A stretch of DNA of 19,941 bases from RUG472 sp045224495 (GCA_045224495.1 JBGVAK010000185.1:1-19941); one strand, 5' to 3'. Shown: positions 1 to 8,440, numbered from the stretch's first letter. The notes: generated by a model from the sequence alone, not told the origin. Program-made: numbers and translations.

Positions 1-1251
1 CGGCAGTTCGAGAACATCACCCAGGTCTGGCTGGGGGGCGACCACTACAAGTGGCGGCTCATGCGCTCCTTCGGCGTGGACGAGAAGTTCATCACCGGCG
101 ACGCCACGGATAGGGAGAAGTTCCAGAAGTGGGCCGAGACCCTGTCCCTGGCCATCGGGAACCCCCTCTATCACTGGAGCCATCTGGAGCTCCGCCGGTT
201 CTTCGGCTATGAGGGTATCTTGAACGGCGACACCGCCGAGGAGGTATGGAATCTGTGCAACGAGAAGCTGCGCCAGCCTGACTTCTCCGCCCGGAACCTG
301 ATCGTCAAGTCCAACGTGAAGGTCATTTGCACCACCGACGACCCCGCGGACAGCCTGGAGTGGCATCAGAAGATCGCTGCGGACGGCTTTGCCGTAAAGG
401 TGTTGCCCAGCTTCCGGCCCGACAAGGCCATGAACCTGGAGAAGCCGGAGTATCTCGAGTATCTTGCTAAGCTGGATAGTCCCAAGAACTACGCCGAGCT
501 CGTGAAGGTCCTGCAGGAGAAGCTCCAATTCTTCGTGTCATTGGGCTGTCGGGTCAGCGATCACGCCGTGGAGTCCGTGCCATACGCTCCCGCCACGGAC
601 GCGGAGCTGGAGGCCATCTTCGCCAAGCGCCTGGCGGGCGAGATGCCCACGGCCCTGGAGCAGAAACAGTTCAAGACCGGTCTGTTGCTGATGCTGGGCC
701 GCTGCTACGCCAAGTACGGCATCGCCATGCAGCTCCACTTTGGCTGCATCCGGGACAACAACCAGTACATCTACCGGCTCCTGGGCCCCGACACGGGCGT
801 GGATTCCATCGGCGACCCCTCGCCGCTGAAGGAGCTGGTGGGGTTCCTGAATGCCCTGGCGGAGACGAGGGAGCTCCCCAGGACCATCCTCTACTCCCTG
901 AATCCCACGGAGAACGCGGCCATCGGCACCATCATCGGCTGCTTCCAGGGACCCGAGGCCCGGGGCAAGATCCAGCACGGCAGCGCCTGGTGGTTCAACG
1001 ACCACGAGAAGGGCATGCTGGACCAGATGACCACCCTGGCCAGCGAGGGGGCTCTCGCTGCCTTCGTGGGCATGCTCACCGACTCCCGCAGCTTCCTCTC
1101 CTACACCCGGCACGAGTACTTCCGCCGCCTCCTCTGCAACCTCGTCGGCAACTGGGTGGAGAAGGGCGAATACCCCAACGACGAGAAGGCCCTTCGGACC
1201 ATCGTGGAGGGCATCTGCTACAAGAACGCGGCAGCATATTTTAGGTTCTAA
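1..1251 (+). CDS. uxaC: Glucuronate/galacturonate isomerase UxaC, 5' end outside window
   Basis: UxaC isomerises D-glucuronate to D-fructuronate and D-galacturonate to D-tagaturonate in the cytoplasm, the first step of hexuronate breakdown. The reading frame is open from base 1: the 20 codons before the first ATG (base 61) read FENITQVWLGGDHYKWR, a typical UxaC segment, so the true start lies upstream and base 61 is not the start. Visible family blocks are DHYKWR, YHWSHLELRRFFGYE, TTDDPADSLEWHQ, QLHFGCIRDNN, HGSAWWFNDHEKGM and LTDSRSFLSYTRHEYFRR. The 416 residues present, against roughly 465-470 for the family, mean about 50 N-terminal residues are missing. The stop is followed after 13 nt by repeat copy A, whose last hairpin plus T-rich run could end the transcript. 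The gene converges on the YhcH-like gene. Together with uxaE at 15786 it points to uronate use. Recognition is firm. Confidence 0.96.
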   Translation, partial: RQFENITQVWLGGDHYKWRLMRSFGVDEKFITGDATDREKFQKWAETLSLAIGNPLYHWSHLELRRFFGYEGILNGDTAEEVWNLCNEKLRQPDFSARNLIVKSNVKVICTTDDPADSLEWHQKIAADGFAVKVLPSFRPDKAMNLEKPEYLEYLAKLDSPKNYAELVKVLQEKLQFFVSLGCRVSDHAVESVPYAPATDAELEAIFAKRLAGEMPTALEQKQFKTGLLLMLGRCYAKYGIAMQLHFGCIRDNNQYIYRLLGPDTGVDSIGDPSPLKELVGFLNALAETRELPRTILYSLNPTENAAIGTIIGCFQGPEARGKIQHGSAWWFNDHEKGMLDQMTTLASEGALAAFVGMLTDSRSFLSYTRHEYFRRLLCNLVGNWVEKGEYPNDEKALRTIVEGICYKNAAAYFRF

Positions 1252-1264
1252 CGACTGTTATATT

Positions 1265-1404
1265 GTCCCTTTTTTCTCTTTATACAAAGAGAAAAAAGGG
1301 ACCCAAAAAAGAGAAACTTAAGAAGGGGTAAAACTATCGCAAGGATAGCAATACCCCTTCTTAAAGTTCTTTGGGTTTGCACCCTTTCTTACAAGAAAGG
1401 GTGC
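1265..1404 (+). repeat. Three-hairpin composite repeat, copy A
   Basis: Three hairpins follow each other. HP1 has a perfect 17-bp stem (1265-1281 with 1286-1302, loop ATAC). The central hairpin pairs 1318-1330 with 1352-1364 and carries an inner stem (CTATC with GATAG). HP3 pairs 1379-1390 with 1393-1404. Linkers of the form CCAAA..GAACTT flank the central stem on both sides and are themselves roughly complementary. HP3 is followed by GTGTTTTATTTC, so this copy may act as an intrinsic terminator for uxaC. Copies B (3287-3424) and C (13988-14125) share the architecture. Confidence 0.85.
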
Positions 1405-1415
1405 GTGTTTTATTT
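1379..1415 (+). terminator. Possible intrinsic terminator of uxaC (HP3 of repeat copy A)
   Basis: The stem GCACCCTTTCTT pairs with AAGAAAGGGTGC and is followed by a T-rich stretch (GTGTTTTATTTC) on the plus strand. It lies about 130 nt past the uxaC stop. The T run is interrupted, so termination efficiency is uncertain. No comparable T tract follows on the minus strand for the converging gene. Confidence 0.45.
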
Positions 1416-1421
1416 CTTTCC

Positions 1422-1877
1422 TTAATTTGCCGGAACCTTCACGACGATCTTCTTCACGGCCAGGGCCCCGTCCACCCAGCAGCGGGGCTTGTGGGCGTCC
1501 TCGGGGGCGAAGATCACGTAGTCTCCGCCGTGGAGGAGCACCTGCCCGGCGCGGGCTGGGTCGTGGTAGAAGGTCACGTCGTTGGCCGTGTCGTAGGGGG
1601 TCTTCACCGTCAGCCCCTGGCGGGTGCAGACGCCCAGGTACTCGTCGCCCCGGACCAGGTACTGGATATCGAAGAACTTCTCGTGGGTCTCGAAGGACAG
1701 GGTGGCCGGGTCCATGGTGGCGTAGTGCTGGACGCTGGCGCGGACGCCGTGGTCGAGCTCGATCCATCCCTCGGGGAGGTCAGCAAGGTCCTTCCTATGT
1801 AGGAAGGCGAAGGCGGTCTGGAAAGCCGCGTTGCCGAGGTCGTACTTGTACTCGTTGCCGATGGTTCCGAATTCCAT
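1422..1877 (-). CDS. YhcH/YjgK/YiaL family protein (NanQ/EbgC-like sugar anomerase)
   Basis: This 151-residue protein matches the single-domain beta-barrel YhcH/YjgK/YiaL family. Known members include the sialic acid anomerase NanQ and the EbgC subunit of evolved beta-galactosidase; they act on sugar acids or sugars in the cytoplasm. Family blocks seen are HEKFFDIQYLVRGDEYLGV (about residues 65-83), FYHDPARAGQVLLHGGDYVIFAPEDAHKPRC and the C-terminal KKIVVKVP. The start at 1877 is supported by GGAGTGA ending 6 nt upstream; this site contains the stop codon of the MATE gene (1884), so the two are likely translationally coupled. It is the last gene of the long minus-strand operon. In this uronate context it may speed anomer or ring-form interconversion of an imported sugar acid, but the substrate is inferred, not shown. 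Confidence 0.9.
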   Translation of the reverse strand: MEFGTIGNEYKYDLGNAAFQTAFAFLHRKDLADLPEGWIELDHGVRASVQHYATMDPATLSFETHEKFFDIQYLVRGDEYLGVCTRQGLTVKTPYDTANDVTFYHDPARAGQVLLHGGDYVIFAPEDAHKPRCWVDGALAVKKIVVKVPAN

Positions 1878-1883
1878 GATGTT

Positions 1884-3266
1884 TCACTCCATTTCTATAG
1901 TATTTTTGGGAAACGTGCGCAAAAAGGGTCGGTAGGCGTGGAGGAACAGGCCCAGGCACACCAGGTCGGACACGATCTCCGACACGGGCCAGCACCACCA
2001 GATCCAATCCATGACGCCCAGGGTGGCGAGATACAGCGCTACCGGGATGCGGACCAGCACCTGCCGGGACAGGGAGATGATCAGGGGATAGACGCTCTTG
2101 CCCGTGGTCTGGAAGTAGGCGTTGCAGCCGGTCATGAGGCTGGAGAAGAGGTACGTGGTGCCGATGATCCGAAAGGCGGGCAGGCCCACTCGCAGCATCT
2201 GCTCCGTGGGCGAGAAAGCGGCCATGAGGAGCCGGGGAAAGGCCGTGAACAGGATCACACAGGTAAGACCCCACAGGCCTAAATACCGCTCGCCGGTCCG
2301 CAGCGTGCCCCGGAACCTGGTGAGATCCCGGCGGCCGTAGAAGAAGGAGAGCAGGGTCACGAGGCCCATGGACAGCCCCTGGACGGGCAGCACCGCCACA
2401 GCCTGGACCTTGGTGTAGACGCCGAAAGCGGCGTTGGCGGTGGGGGAGAAGTCGATCAGGATACGGTTGATGCAGTAGTTGCCCAGGGCGGAGGCGATGC
2501 CCACCATAGCGGAGGGGATGCCGATCTTGCACACCTCGCCCATGAGCTGCCCCGAGGGGCGGACCCGGGCGATGCCCCGGAACAGGGCGGCGTTATGCCG
2601 GACGTTGAACCACAGTGCCAGGGCTGCAGCCGCCAGCTGGCCCAGGATGGTGGCATAGGCGGCGCCGGCCACGCCGAGGGCCGGGCAACCCAGGTACCCG
2701 AAGATCAGGATGGGGTCCAATACAAGGTTCACGGCGGTGCCGGCCAGGTGGACGTAGAGGACGTATTTGGTGATGCCCGTGGCTTGCAGCGTCCGCTCCA
2801 GCGTCACCTGCGCCGCAGAGAACAGGACCAGGGCCATGCAGGGGGCCAAATACTGGACACCCAGGGCCATGACCGCCTCGTCGGTGGTGGACCGGGCGAA
2901 GTAGAGCCGGGTGCCGAAGAGACCGAACAGGGTAAAGAGGAGCACGAACAGGCCCTGGACCAGGAAGCCGCTGGCGGCCACCCGCCGGGCGCCGTCCGGG
3001 TCACGGCGGCCCAAAGCGCGGGAGAGAAGGGCGTTGATGCCCGTGGCGATGCCGGAGAAAAAGGAGGCGGCCAGGGTCTGGACCACGAAGGACAACGACA
3101 CCGCGGACAGGGCTGTTTCGCCCAGGCGCGCCAGAAAGATGCTGTCCACCAGGCTGTAGAGGCCCTGGACCATCAGCGACGCGATGATGGGCACCGACAG
3201 GCGCAGCAACAGCCTTCCGTCCGGAAGGTGCAGCATGGCATCCAGGTTTTGGTCGTTGTTTTTCAT
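1884..3266 (-). CDS. MATE family efflux transporter (NorM/DinF type)
   Basis: A 460-residue polytopic membrane protein of the multidrug and toxic compound extrusion family, which exports compounds by Na+ or H+ antiport. The N-terminus (LLRLSVPIIASLMVQGLYSL then VDSIFLARLGETALSAVSLS) is typical of MATE helices 1-2, and hydrophobic segments consistent with twelve helices run through the protein in two halves. The frame stays open far upstream to 4304, but that part is a shadow of the MFS gene; the ATG at 3266 is the natural start. The 20-nt leader between repeat copy B and this ATG has no Shine-Dalgarno sequence, so expression may rely on readthrough or be weakened by the repeat. The stop overlaps the ribosome binding site of the YhcH-like gene. 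The substrate is unknown; it may export a product or toxic side compound of the pathway. Confidence 0.92.
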   Translation of the reverse strand: MKNNDQNLDAMLHLPDGRLLLRLSVPIIASLMVQGLYSLVDSIFLARLGETALSAVSLSFVVQTLAASFFSGIATGINALLSRALGRRDPDGARRVAASGFLVQGLFVLLFTLFGLFGTRLYFARSTTDEAVMALGVQYLAPCMALVLFSAAQVTLERTLQATGITKYVLYVHLAGTAVNLVLDPILIFGYLGCPALGVAGAAYATILGQLAAAALALWFNVRHNAALFRGIARVRPSGQLMGEVCKIGIPSAMVGIASALGNYCINRILIDFSPTANAAFGVYTKVQAVAVLPVQGLSMGLVTLLSFFYGRRDLTRFRGTLRTGERYLGLWGLTCVILFTAFPRLLMAAFSPTEQMLRVGLPAFRIIGTTYLFSSLMTGCNAYFQTTGKSVYPLIISLSRQVLVRIPVALYLATLGVMDWIWWCWPVSEIVSDLVCLGLFLHAYRPFLRTFPKNTIEME

Positions 3267-3286
3267 AAGGTTGCTATTAAAAGCTC

Positions 3287-3424
3287 GCACCTTTCTTGTA
3301 AGAAAGGTGCAACCAAAGAACTTTTGATTGGGATAAGTCGTAACGTATACGACATCTATTATCCCGAATAAGTTTCTCTTTTTTTGGTACTTTTTTTCTC
3401 TTTGTACAAAGAGAAAAAAAGTAC
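3287..3424 (-). repeat. Three-hairpin composite repeat, copy B (overlaps MFS 3' end)
   Basis: Read on the minus strand, HP1 has a perfect 17-bp stem (3408-3424 with 3387-3403, loop GTAC). The central hairpin pairs 3359-3367 with 3328-3336 and encloses a 6-bp inner stem (GTCGTA with TACGAC). HP3 pairs 3300-3310 with 3287-3297. The outer stem bases differ from copies A and C but stay paired. The MFS reading frame runs through HP1 and stops inside the central stem. HP3 is followed by GAGCTTTTAAT and then by the MATE start codon. Confidence 0.85.
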
Positions 3425-4549
3425 AAACACAGCAGATAGCACGTAGAACCCCAACCCGGCCATAAAGGAGAAGCGCTCGTGGACGCTGCCCAGGAGCTGC
3501 CGCAGGAAGCTCAGCACAAAGGCGGAGCCGAAGCTGCCCAGGGAGGTGAATATGTGGTACATGGACAGCGACGCAGCCCGCAGCTCCGGCTGCAAAGGCA
3601 CGCCCAGATAGTAGGTGAAAGTAGGCGCCAGAAGCCCATACCCCACCCCGAACACCGCCGCAGCCAGGAGCAGCCCCAGGGCACTGCCCGCTGCCAGCAG
3701 CAGCGCGTATCCGGCGGCGCACAGCCCGAACCCCGCGCTGAAGGTGGCGAGGCCCCAGCGGCGGTGGATGGGATAAAAGAGGTACCCGCCCAGGACGCCG
3801 GCCCCCGTGAGCACCGACAGGATCACGGCAGCCATAGTGGCGTCGCCGAACCCGTTGTTCAGCACGACCCCCGACATCTCCGTGACTATGGGGTAAAAGA
3901 AGATCATGTGCGCCGCATTGAACAGGCCCCAGCCCGCCACATGCCAGGTCAGCACCTTTCCGAGCTCCAGCTTCTGCCGTGTTTCGGCGGGCCCTTTCTC
4001 GGGCTCCGGCAGGCAAAGGAGGACGATGATCAGCACCGGCAGCACCGCGAGGTACGCGAAAAACGGCATCCGCCAGCTGTAGTTGCACAGGTACCCGCCC
4101 AAAAGCTGGAAGATCACCGCGCCTATGTTGGTGGACATGGCGTTGCGGCCCAGCATCTTCGGTACGTCGTCCCCGGAGAAGAGGTACAGGACCAACGTGC
4201 TGGTGATGGGCGCGATGAGCCCCGTGCCCACGCCCAGGATGGCCCGACCCACCAGTATCTCGCCTACGCTCCCGGCGAACACGGGTAAGAGTCCGCCCAG
4301 ACAAGTGACGAGGAGCCCCACGGCGGTCAACGTCCTGAACTTCACCCGCCGCCCCACGATCATGCCGGAGAGGATGGTGCAGGGGACCGCCGTCAGGGAG
4401 GATAGGGTCGCTATGGACGCAATAGCCACAGGCGACGATCCCGGAAAGCTTCGGGAGATCGTCGCCAGGGCCGGCGATGTGGCGGAGGCGGCCAGGTTGA
4501 TGAAGGCCATGGCCAGGATCGCCAGAATCACTTTGAGCTTCTTATTCAT
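3359..4549 (-). CDS. Major facilitator superfamily transporter
   Basis: A 396-residue protein with about twelve hydrophobic helices, in the size range of drug/sugar-type MFS carriers. The loop between helices 2 and 3 carries a weak version of the MFS motif A (GMIVGRRVKFRTLT). A long central cytoplasmic segment (PEPEKGPAETRQKLELGK) separates the two six-helix halves. It starts 6 nt after the stop of the second ABC ATPase gene with only a weak ribosome binding site, which suggests coupled translation in the same operon. The last 21 residues, beginning VLFFSLYKEKK and ending at the stop, are encoded by repeat copy B rather than by ordinary MFS sequence, so the original 3' end appears to have been altered by the repeat. 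Substrate and direction are unknown; it may import a monomer or export a waste product. Confidence 0.88.
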   Translation of the reverse strand: MNKKLKVILAILAMAFINLAASATSPALATISRSFPGSSPVAIASIATLSSLTAVPCTILSGMIVGRRVKFRTLTAVGLLVTCLGGLLPVFAGSVGEILVGRAILGVGTGLIAPITSTLVLYLFSGDDVPKMLGRNAMSTNIGAVIFQLLGGYLCNYSWRMPFFAYLAVLPVLIIVLLCLPEPEKGPAETRQKLELGKVLTWHVAGWGLFNAAHMIFFYPIVTEMSGVVLNNGFGDATMAAVILSVLTGAGVLGGYLFYPIHRRWGLATFSAGFGLCAAGYALLLAAGSALGLLLAAAVFGVGYGLLAPTFTYYLGVPLQPELRAASLSMYHIFTSLGSFGSAFVLSFLRQLLGSVHERFSFMAGLGFYVLSAVFVLFFSLYKEKKSTKKRETYSG

Positions 4550-4555
4550 GCAGGC

Positions 4556-5557
4556 TTACTTGTCTTTTTCAGCGGCCTCCAGGTTATGGCAGGCCACGCA
4601 GTGACCGCAGCCGGTGTCCTGCAGGGCGGGCACTTCGGTCCGACAGATATCCGTGGCGTAGACACAACGGGGGTTGAAGGGACAGCCCTTGGGGGCGTGG
4701 AGGGGGCTGGGCACCTCACCCTCCAGCAATATCCGCTGCCGGGACCGCTCCACGTCGTAGTCCGTGATGGGCACGGCGGACAGCAACGCCTTGGTGTAGG
4801 GGTGCCGGGGGCTGGTGAAGATCTCCTCCGCGTCCATGGTCTCCACGATGTGGCCGAGGTACATGACGCCGATCTTGTCCGCGATATGCCGGACCACGGC
4901 CAGGTCGTGGGCGATGAACACGTAGGTGAGGCCCAGTTCCTTCTGGATCTTCTGGAACAGGTTGATGACCTGGGCCTGAATGGACACGTCCAACGCGGAC
5001 ACAGGCTCGTCGCAGACGATGAGCTCCGGGTCGCAGGCCAGGGCTCTGGCGATGCCCAGCCGCTGCCGCTGTCCGCCGGAGAGCTCGTGGGGGTACCGCT
5101 CCGCCATCTCCGGCAGCAGCTCCACGATGCTGAGGAGCTCCGCCACCCGTTCCCGGGTCTTCTTGGAATCGTGGCGGCCGGGGCCGAGGACGATGGCCTC
5201 CCGCAGGATATCGCCGCAGGACTGGCGGGGGTTCAGGGAACCGTAGGGGTCCTGGAAGATCAGCTGGATCTCCCGGCGGATCTTCTTGATCTCCGCCTTG
5301 GACGCCGTAGCCAGGTCCATCCCCTTGTAGTAGATATGGCCGCCGGTGGGGTTGTTGATGCGCAGGATGCACTTGCCTGTGGTGGTCTTACCGCAGCCCG
5401 ACTCGCCCACCAGGCCGAAGGTCTTGCCCCGCTCCACCTCGAAGGACACGTCGTCCACGGCCTTCACGTAGTTGGTCACCTTTCCGCCCAGGGTCTTCTC
5501 GGCGGGGAAGTACATCTTCAGGTTCTCCACCCGAAGCAGGATATCCTTCTCAGGCAT
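4556..5557 (-). CDS. Oligopeptide/dipeptide-type ABC transporter ATPase (DppF/OppF-like)
   Basis: This 333-residue cytoplasmic ATPase would power the importer encoded just upstream. Visible motifs are Walker A GESGCGKT (51-58), Q-loop FQDPYGSLNP (101-110), signature LSGGQRQRLGIA (159-170), Walker B LIVCDEP (179-185) and the switch histidine in IAHDL. The C-terminal extension typical of Opp/Dpp ATPases is present, with the cysteine pattern CPFNPRC followed by further cysteines, which in some relatives binds an iron-sulfur cluster. The start at 5557 is supported by AAAGGAGG 8 nt upstream, and the first 8 bases overlap the preceding ATPase gene. Family members move peptides, but also nickel, opines and oligosaccharides, so the cargo must be read from context. 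Confidence 0.95.
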   Translation of the reverse strand: MPEKDILLRVENLKMYFPAEKTLGGKVTNYVKAVDDVSFEVERGKTFGLVGESGCGKTTTGKCILRINNPTGGHIYYKGMDLATASKAEIKKIRREIQLIFQDPYGSLNPRQSCGDILREAIVLGPGRHDSKKTRERVAELLSIVELLPEMAERYPHELSGGQRQRLGIARALACDPELIVCDEPVSALDVSIQAQVINLFQKIQKELGLTYVFIAHDLAVVRHIADKIGVMYLGHIVETMDAEEIFTSPRHPYTKALLSAVPITDYDVERSRQRILLEGEVPSPLHAPKGCPFNPRCVYATDICRTEVPALQDTGCGHCVACHNLEAAEKDK

Positions 5558-6554
5558 GCTCTTCGCCTCCTTTCACGTCCAGGTGGCAGGCGATGAAGTG
5601 ATCCTCGCCCACCTCTCTGAGGCTGGGGTGAGGCTTCTTCAGACACTCCTCGCAGGCGTACTTGCAGCGGGGGTAGAAGGAGCAGTACTCCGGCATCTTG
5701 GCGAGATTCGGCGGCGTGCCCTGGATGGGCACCAGCTGTTCGCCCTTGTCGCTGTCCAGCCGGGGCACGGAGGCCATGAGTCCCAGGGTGTAGGGGTGCC
5801 GGGGATGTTTCATGATGGTCTCCGCCGTACCGGACTCCACGATGCGGCCGGCATACATGACGTAGATCATATCCGCGTACCGGGTCACGAGACCCAGGTT
5901 GTGGGTCACCACGATGATGGAGGTGCCGTTCTCCTTCACCAGGCTCATGAGAAGCTCCATGACCTGGGCCTGGGTGGTCACGTCCAGGGCGGTGGTGGGC
6001 TCGTCCGCGATGATGAGCTCGCTGGAGCAGGCCACGGCGATGGCGATGAGCACCCTTTGCCGCATGCCGCCGGACATCTCGAAGGGGTAGTTCTTCATAC
6101 GGGCCTCGGGGTCGGGGATGCCCACGGCTTCCAGGGCCTTCACGCCCCGGTCCCAGGCCTCCTGCTTGGACATGCCCTTGTGGTGGACCCGCAGGACCTC
6201 CATGAGCTGGTTGCCCACGGTGTAGACCGGGTTCAGACTGGTCATGGGCTCCTGGAAGATCATGGAGATGCCGTTGCCGCGGACGGTCCGCATCTTCTTC
6301 TGATCGTAGGTCAGCAGATTATCGCCCCTGAACCAGACCTCACCGCCCAGGATCTTCCCCGGCGGGGACTGGATGAGCTGGAGGATGGACAGCTGGGTCA
6401 CGGACTTGCCGGAGCCCGACTCGCCCACCACGGCCACGACCTCCTGCTTGTTGACGCGGAAGCTCACGTCGTTGACGGATTTCACCTCGCCCGAGTCCGT
6501 GAAGAAGGACGTGCGCAGGTGCTTGACGTCCAGTAATACTTGCTTTTCTTCCAT
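5550..6554 (-). CDS. Oligopeptide/dipeptide-type ABC transporter ATPase (DppD/OppD-like)
   Basis: This 334-residue ATPase is the partner of the one encoded downstream; Opp/Dpp importers use a heterodimer. Motifs are Walker A GESGSGKS (44-51), Q-loop FQEPMTSLNP (100-109), signature MSGGMRQRVLIA (160-171), Walker B LIIADEP (180-186) and switch histidine in VTHNL. The C-terminal region holds CSFYPRC plus later cysteines, as in DppD. The MSGGM signature (M in place of Q) is the usual DppD form and supports this assignment over DppF. The start codon shares one base with the stop of the permease gene (TAATG), and a GAGAGGGA site lies upstream, so translation is coupled. Confidence 0.95.
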   Translation of the reverse strand: MEEKQVLLDVKHLRTSFFTDSGEVKSVNDVSFRVNKQEVVAVVGESGSGKSVTQLSILQLIQSPPGKILGGEVWFRGDNLLTYDQKKMRTVRGNGISMIFQEPMTSLNPVYTVGNQLMEVLRVHHKGMSKQEAWDRGVKALEAVGIPDPEARMKNYPFEMSGGMRQRVLIAIAVACSSELIIADEPTTALDVTTQAQVMELLMSLVKENGTSIIVVTHNLGLVTRYADMIYVMYAGRIVESGTAETIMKHPRHPYTLGLMASVPRLDSDKGEQLVPIQGTPPNLAKMPEYCSFYPRCKYACEECLKKPHPSLREVGEDHFIACHLDVKGGEEHA

Positions 6555-7447
6555 TACAGTTTCCCTCTCAATCTCGGGTCCATGGCATCCCGCAGGGAGT
6601 CGCCGCAGATGTTGAACGCGATGACCACCAGCATGATGCAGAGGCCCGGCAGGATGGCGATCAAGGGCTGGTTGAACAGGTAGTTATAGCCTTCGCTGAC
6701 CATGACGCCCCAGGCCGGGGTGGGGGCCGCGATGCCCACGCCCAGGTAGCTCAGCGTGGACTCCAGCATGATGGCCGTGCCCACGTTCATGGTGAAGGTG
6801 ACGATGAGGGACGCCAGGCAGTTGGGCAGCAGATGCTTGATCATGATGACCAGATCGTTCTGGCCCACCAGCCGGGCGGCGATCACGTAGTCGTTCTCCT
6901 TCAAGCTCGCCACCAGGGAGTTCACCATACGGATGTAGCTGGGCATGATGGACACGCCGATGACCAGGGACAATCCCAGCAGATTCCCCTTGACCATGGA
7001 GGAAAGGACCATGGTGAAGATGATGGGCGGGATGGCGATGAAGGCGTCGGTGATCCGCATGACGGTGGTGTTGACCCAGCCGCCCACGTACCCTGCCGCA
7101 AGGCCGATGAAGGTGCCCACGATGGCGGCCCAGATGCTGGAGAGGATACCGGTCAGCAGCGACACCCGAGCGCCGTAGACCAGGCGCGCCAGGGTATCAC
7201 GGCCGATGTTGTCCGTGCCCAGCAGGTGGGTCTTGGAGGGGGGCTTGAGCATATTGAACAGGTCCTGCTGATAGGGGTCGAAGCCGATCCACTTGCAGAT
7301 CAGGGGCGCGAACACGGCTGCCAGGACCAGGATGATCAGGATGGCGAAGCAGATCTTGGTCGTGAAGCCGCGGCTGAAGAAGACGCGGAAGAAGCGGGCG
7401 GTGTTGCTCCGCTTTTTCGGGGTTTTGATGTTCGTATTCTCTGCCAT
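6554..7447 (-). CDS. ABC transporter permease, DppC/OppC-like
   Basis: A permease subunit of the peptide/opine importer. The N-terminal cytoplasmic tail (rich in Lys, Arg and Asn) is followed by one membrane helix, an external loop containing DPYQQDLFNMLKPPS and LLGTDNIGRDTLARL (the DppC signature), and then the transport domain. The EAA-type loop contacting the ATPases is seen around LVASLKENDYVIAARLVGQND. I chose the ATG at 7447 (297 residues) over the in-frame GTG at 7456: GGAGG ends directly against the GTG but sits 8 nt from the ATG, the usual spacing. The stop of the upstream permease gene (TGA, 7453-7455) lies inside this interval, so the genes overlap in their signals. Confidence 0.95.
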   Translation of the reverse strand: MAENTNIKTPKKRSNTARFFRVFFSRGFTTKICFAILIILVLAAVFAPLICKWIGFDPYQQDLFNMLKPPSKTHLLGTDNIGRDTLARLVYGARVSLLTGILSSIWAAIVGTFIGLAAGYVGGWVNTTVMRITDAFIAIPPIIFTMVLSSMVKGNLLGLSLVIGVSIMPSYIRMVNSLVASLKENDYVIAARLVGQNDLVIMIKHLLPNCLASLIVTFTMNVGTAIMLESTLSYLGVGIAAPTPAWGVMVSEGYNYLFNQPLIAILPGLCIMLVVIAFNICGDSLRDAMDPRLRGKL

Positions 7448-7452
7448 GCTGC

Positions 7453-8436
7453 TCACCTCCAGGATTTGCGGATTCGAGGATCGACGAACCCGTACAGAAG
7501 ATCGATGACCAGGTTCACCAGGACCACGAACACGGAGATGATCAGCACGCAGCCCTGGATGACCATGTAGTCACGGCCCTGGATGGCCGTGGTGATGAGG
7601 GAGCCGATGCCCGCGATGTTGAACACCTGCTCGATCATCAGCGAGCCGCCGAAGATGACGCGGACCTGCAGGCCGATGGTGGTGATGACTGGGATGAGGG
7701 CGTTCTTCAGCGCGTGCTTATAGATGACCCGTCCTTCGGAAAGGCCGTTGGCCCGGGCGGTGCGGATGTAGTCCTGGTTGATGACCTCCAGCATGTTGGA
7801 CCGGGTCTGCCGGGCTACGGAGGCGAGGAGGCTGAATGCCAGGATGCTTACGGGCAGTATGGCGTAGTACACGTACTGGCCGAAGTTCTCCGACGGGGCC
7901 ACATAGCCCGAAAGAGGCAGCAGGTCCAGCTTCAATCCGAACACGTAGATGGCCAGGATGCCCAGCCAGAACTGGGGCGCGCCCAGGCCGATGGTGGAGA
8001 GGAACGTGATGATGTTGTCGATGAGCTTGCCTCGCCGCACGGCGCTGATGATGCCGAATACGATGCCCAATACACTGGCGATGATCAGGGCAGGCAAACC
8101 GATGGAGATGGTCCGGGGCAGCCGCTCAAAGATGCAGTCCGCCGCTGGCCGGTAAAACTTGATGGAGTCCCCCAGATCCCCGTGGAGCACCCCGTTGATC
8201 CAGATGAAATACTGGGTGACCATGGGCTTGTCCAGATTGTATTTCTCATGGAAAGCCGCGATCTCCGCGTCCGTCGCCTCCGTACCCATAGCCAGCAGGG
8301 CCGGATCGCCGGGCAGTATCTTCACCAGAGCAAACGAGAGGATGGAGACCATGAGCACGACCAGGAGAGAAATCCCCAGCCGCCTAAGAATGAATCGTCC
8401 CACGCTTGTCACCGCCTTCTTGGAGTATTCGTACAT
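7453..8436 (-). CDS. ABC transporter permease, DppB/OppB-like
   Basis: The first permease of the importer, 327 residues from the ATG at 8436. It shows the DppB pattern: an N-terminal helix after RFILRRLG, then ALVKILPGDPALLAMG and the long external segment ending GDLGDSI, with the EAA loop DYIRTARANGLSEGRVIYKHAL followed by KNALIPV. An in-frame GTG at 8466 would add ten residues, but it lies inside an 11-bp hairpin stem (8441-8476) and the extra residues do not look like family sequence, so the ATG is preferred. No clear Shine-Dalgarno precedes it, because the hairpin occupies the leader. That arrangement would keep permease synthesis below that of the binding protein. Confidence 0.93.
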   Translation of the reverse strand: MYEYSKKAVTSVGRFILRRLGISLLVVLMVSILSFALVKILPGDPALLAMGTEATDAEIAAFHEKYNLDKPMVTQYFIWINGVLHGDLGDSIKFYRPAADCIFERLPRTISIGLPALIIASVLGIVFGIISAVRRGKLIDNIITFLSTIGLGAPQFWLGILAIYVFGLKLDLLPLSGYVAPSENFGQYVYYAILPVSILAFSLLASVARQTRSNMLEVINQDYIRTARANGLSEGRVIYKHALKNALIPVITTIGLQVRVIFGGSLMIEQVFNIAGIGSLITTAIQGRDYMVIQGCVLIISVFVVLVNLVIDLLYGFVDPRIRKSWR

Positions 8437-8440
8437 AGCC

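Noticed and set aside
1265..1302. HP1 of repeat copy A as a terminator by itself
   Set aside because: The 17-bp stem is strong but no T run follows on either strand, and the same hairpin recurs as part of the composite repeat. HP3 is the better terminator candidate.
3267..4304. N-terminal extension of the MATE frame to 806 residues
   Set aside because: The extra part is a shifted-frame shadow of the MFS gene with Arg/Gly-rich, non-membrane sequence. The MATE family N-terminus begins at the ATG at 3266.
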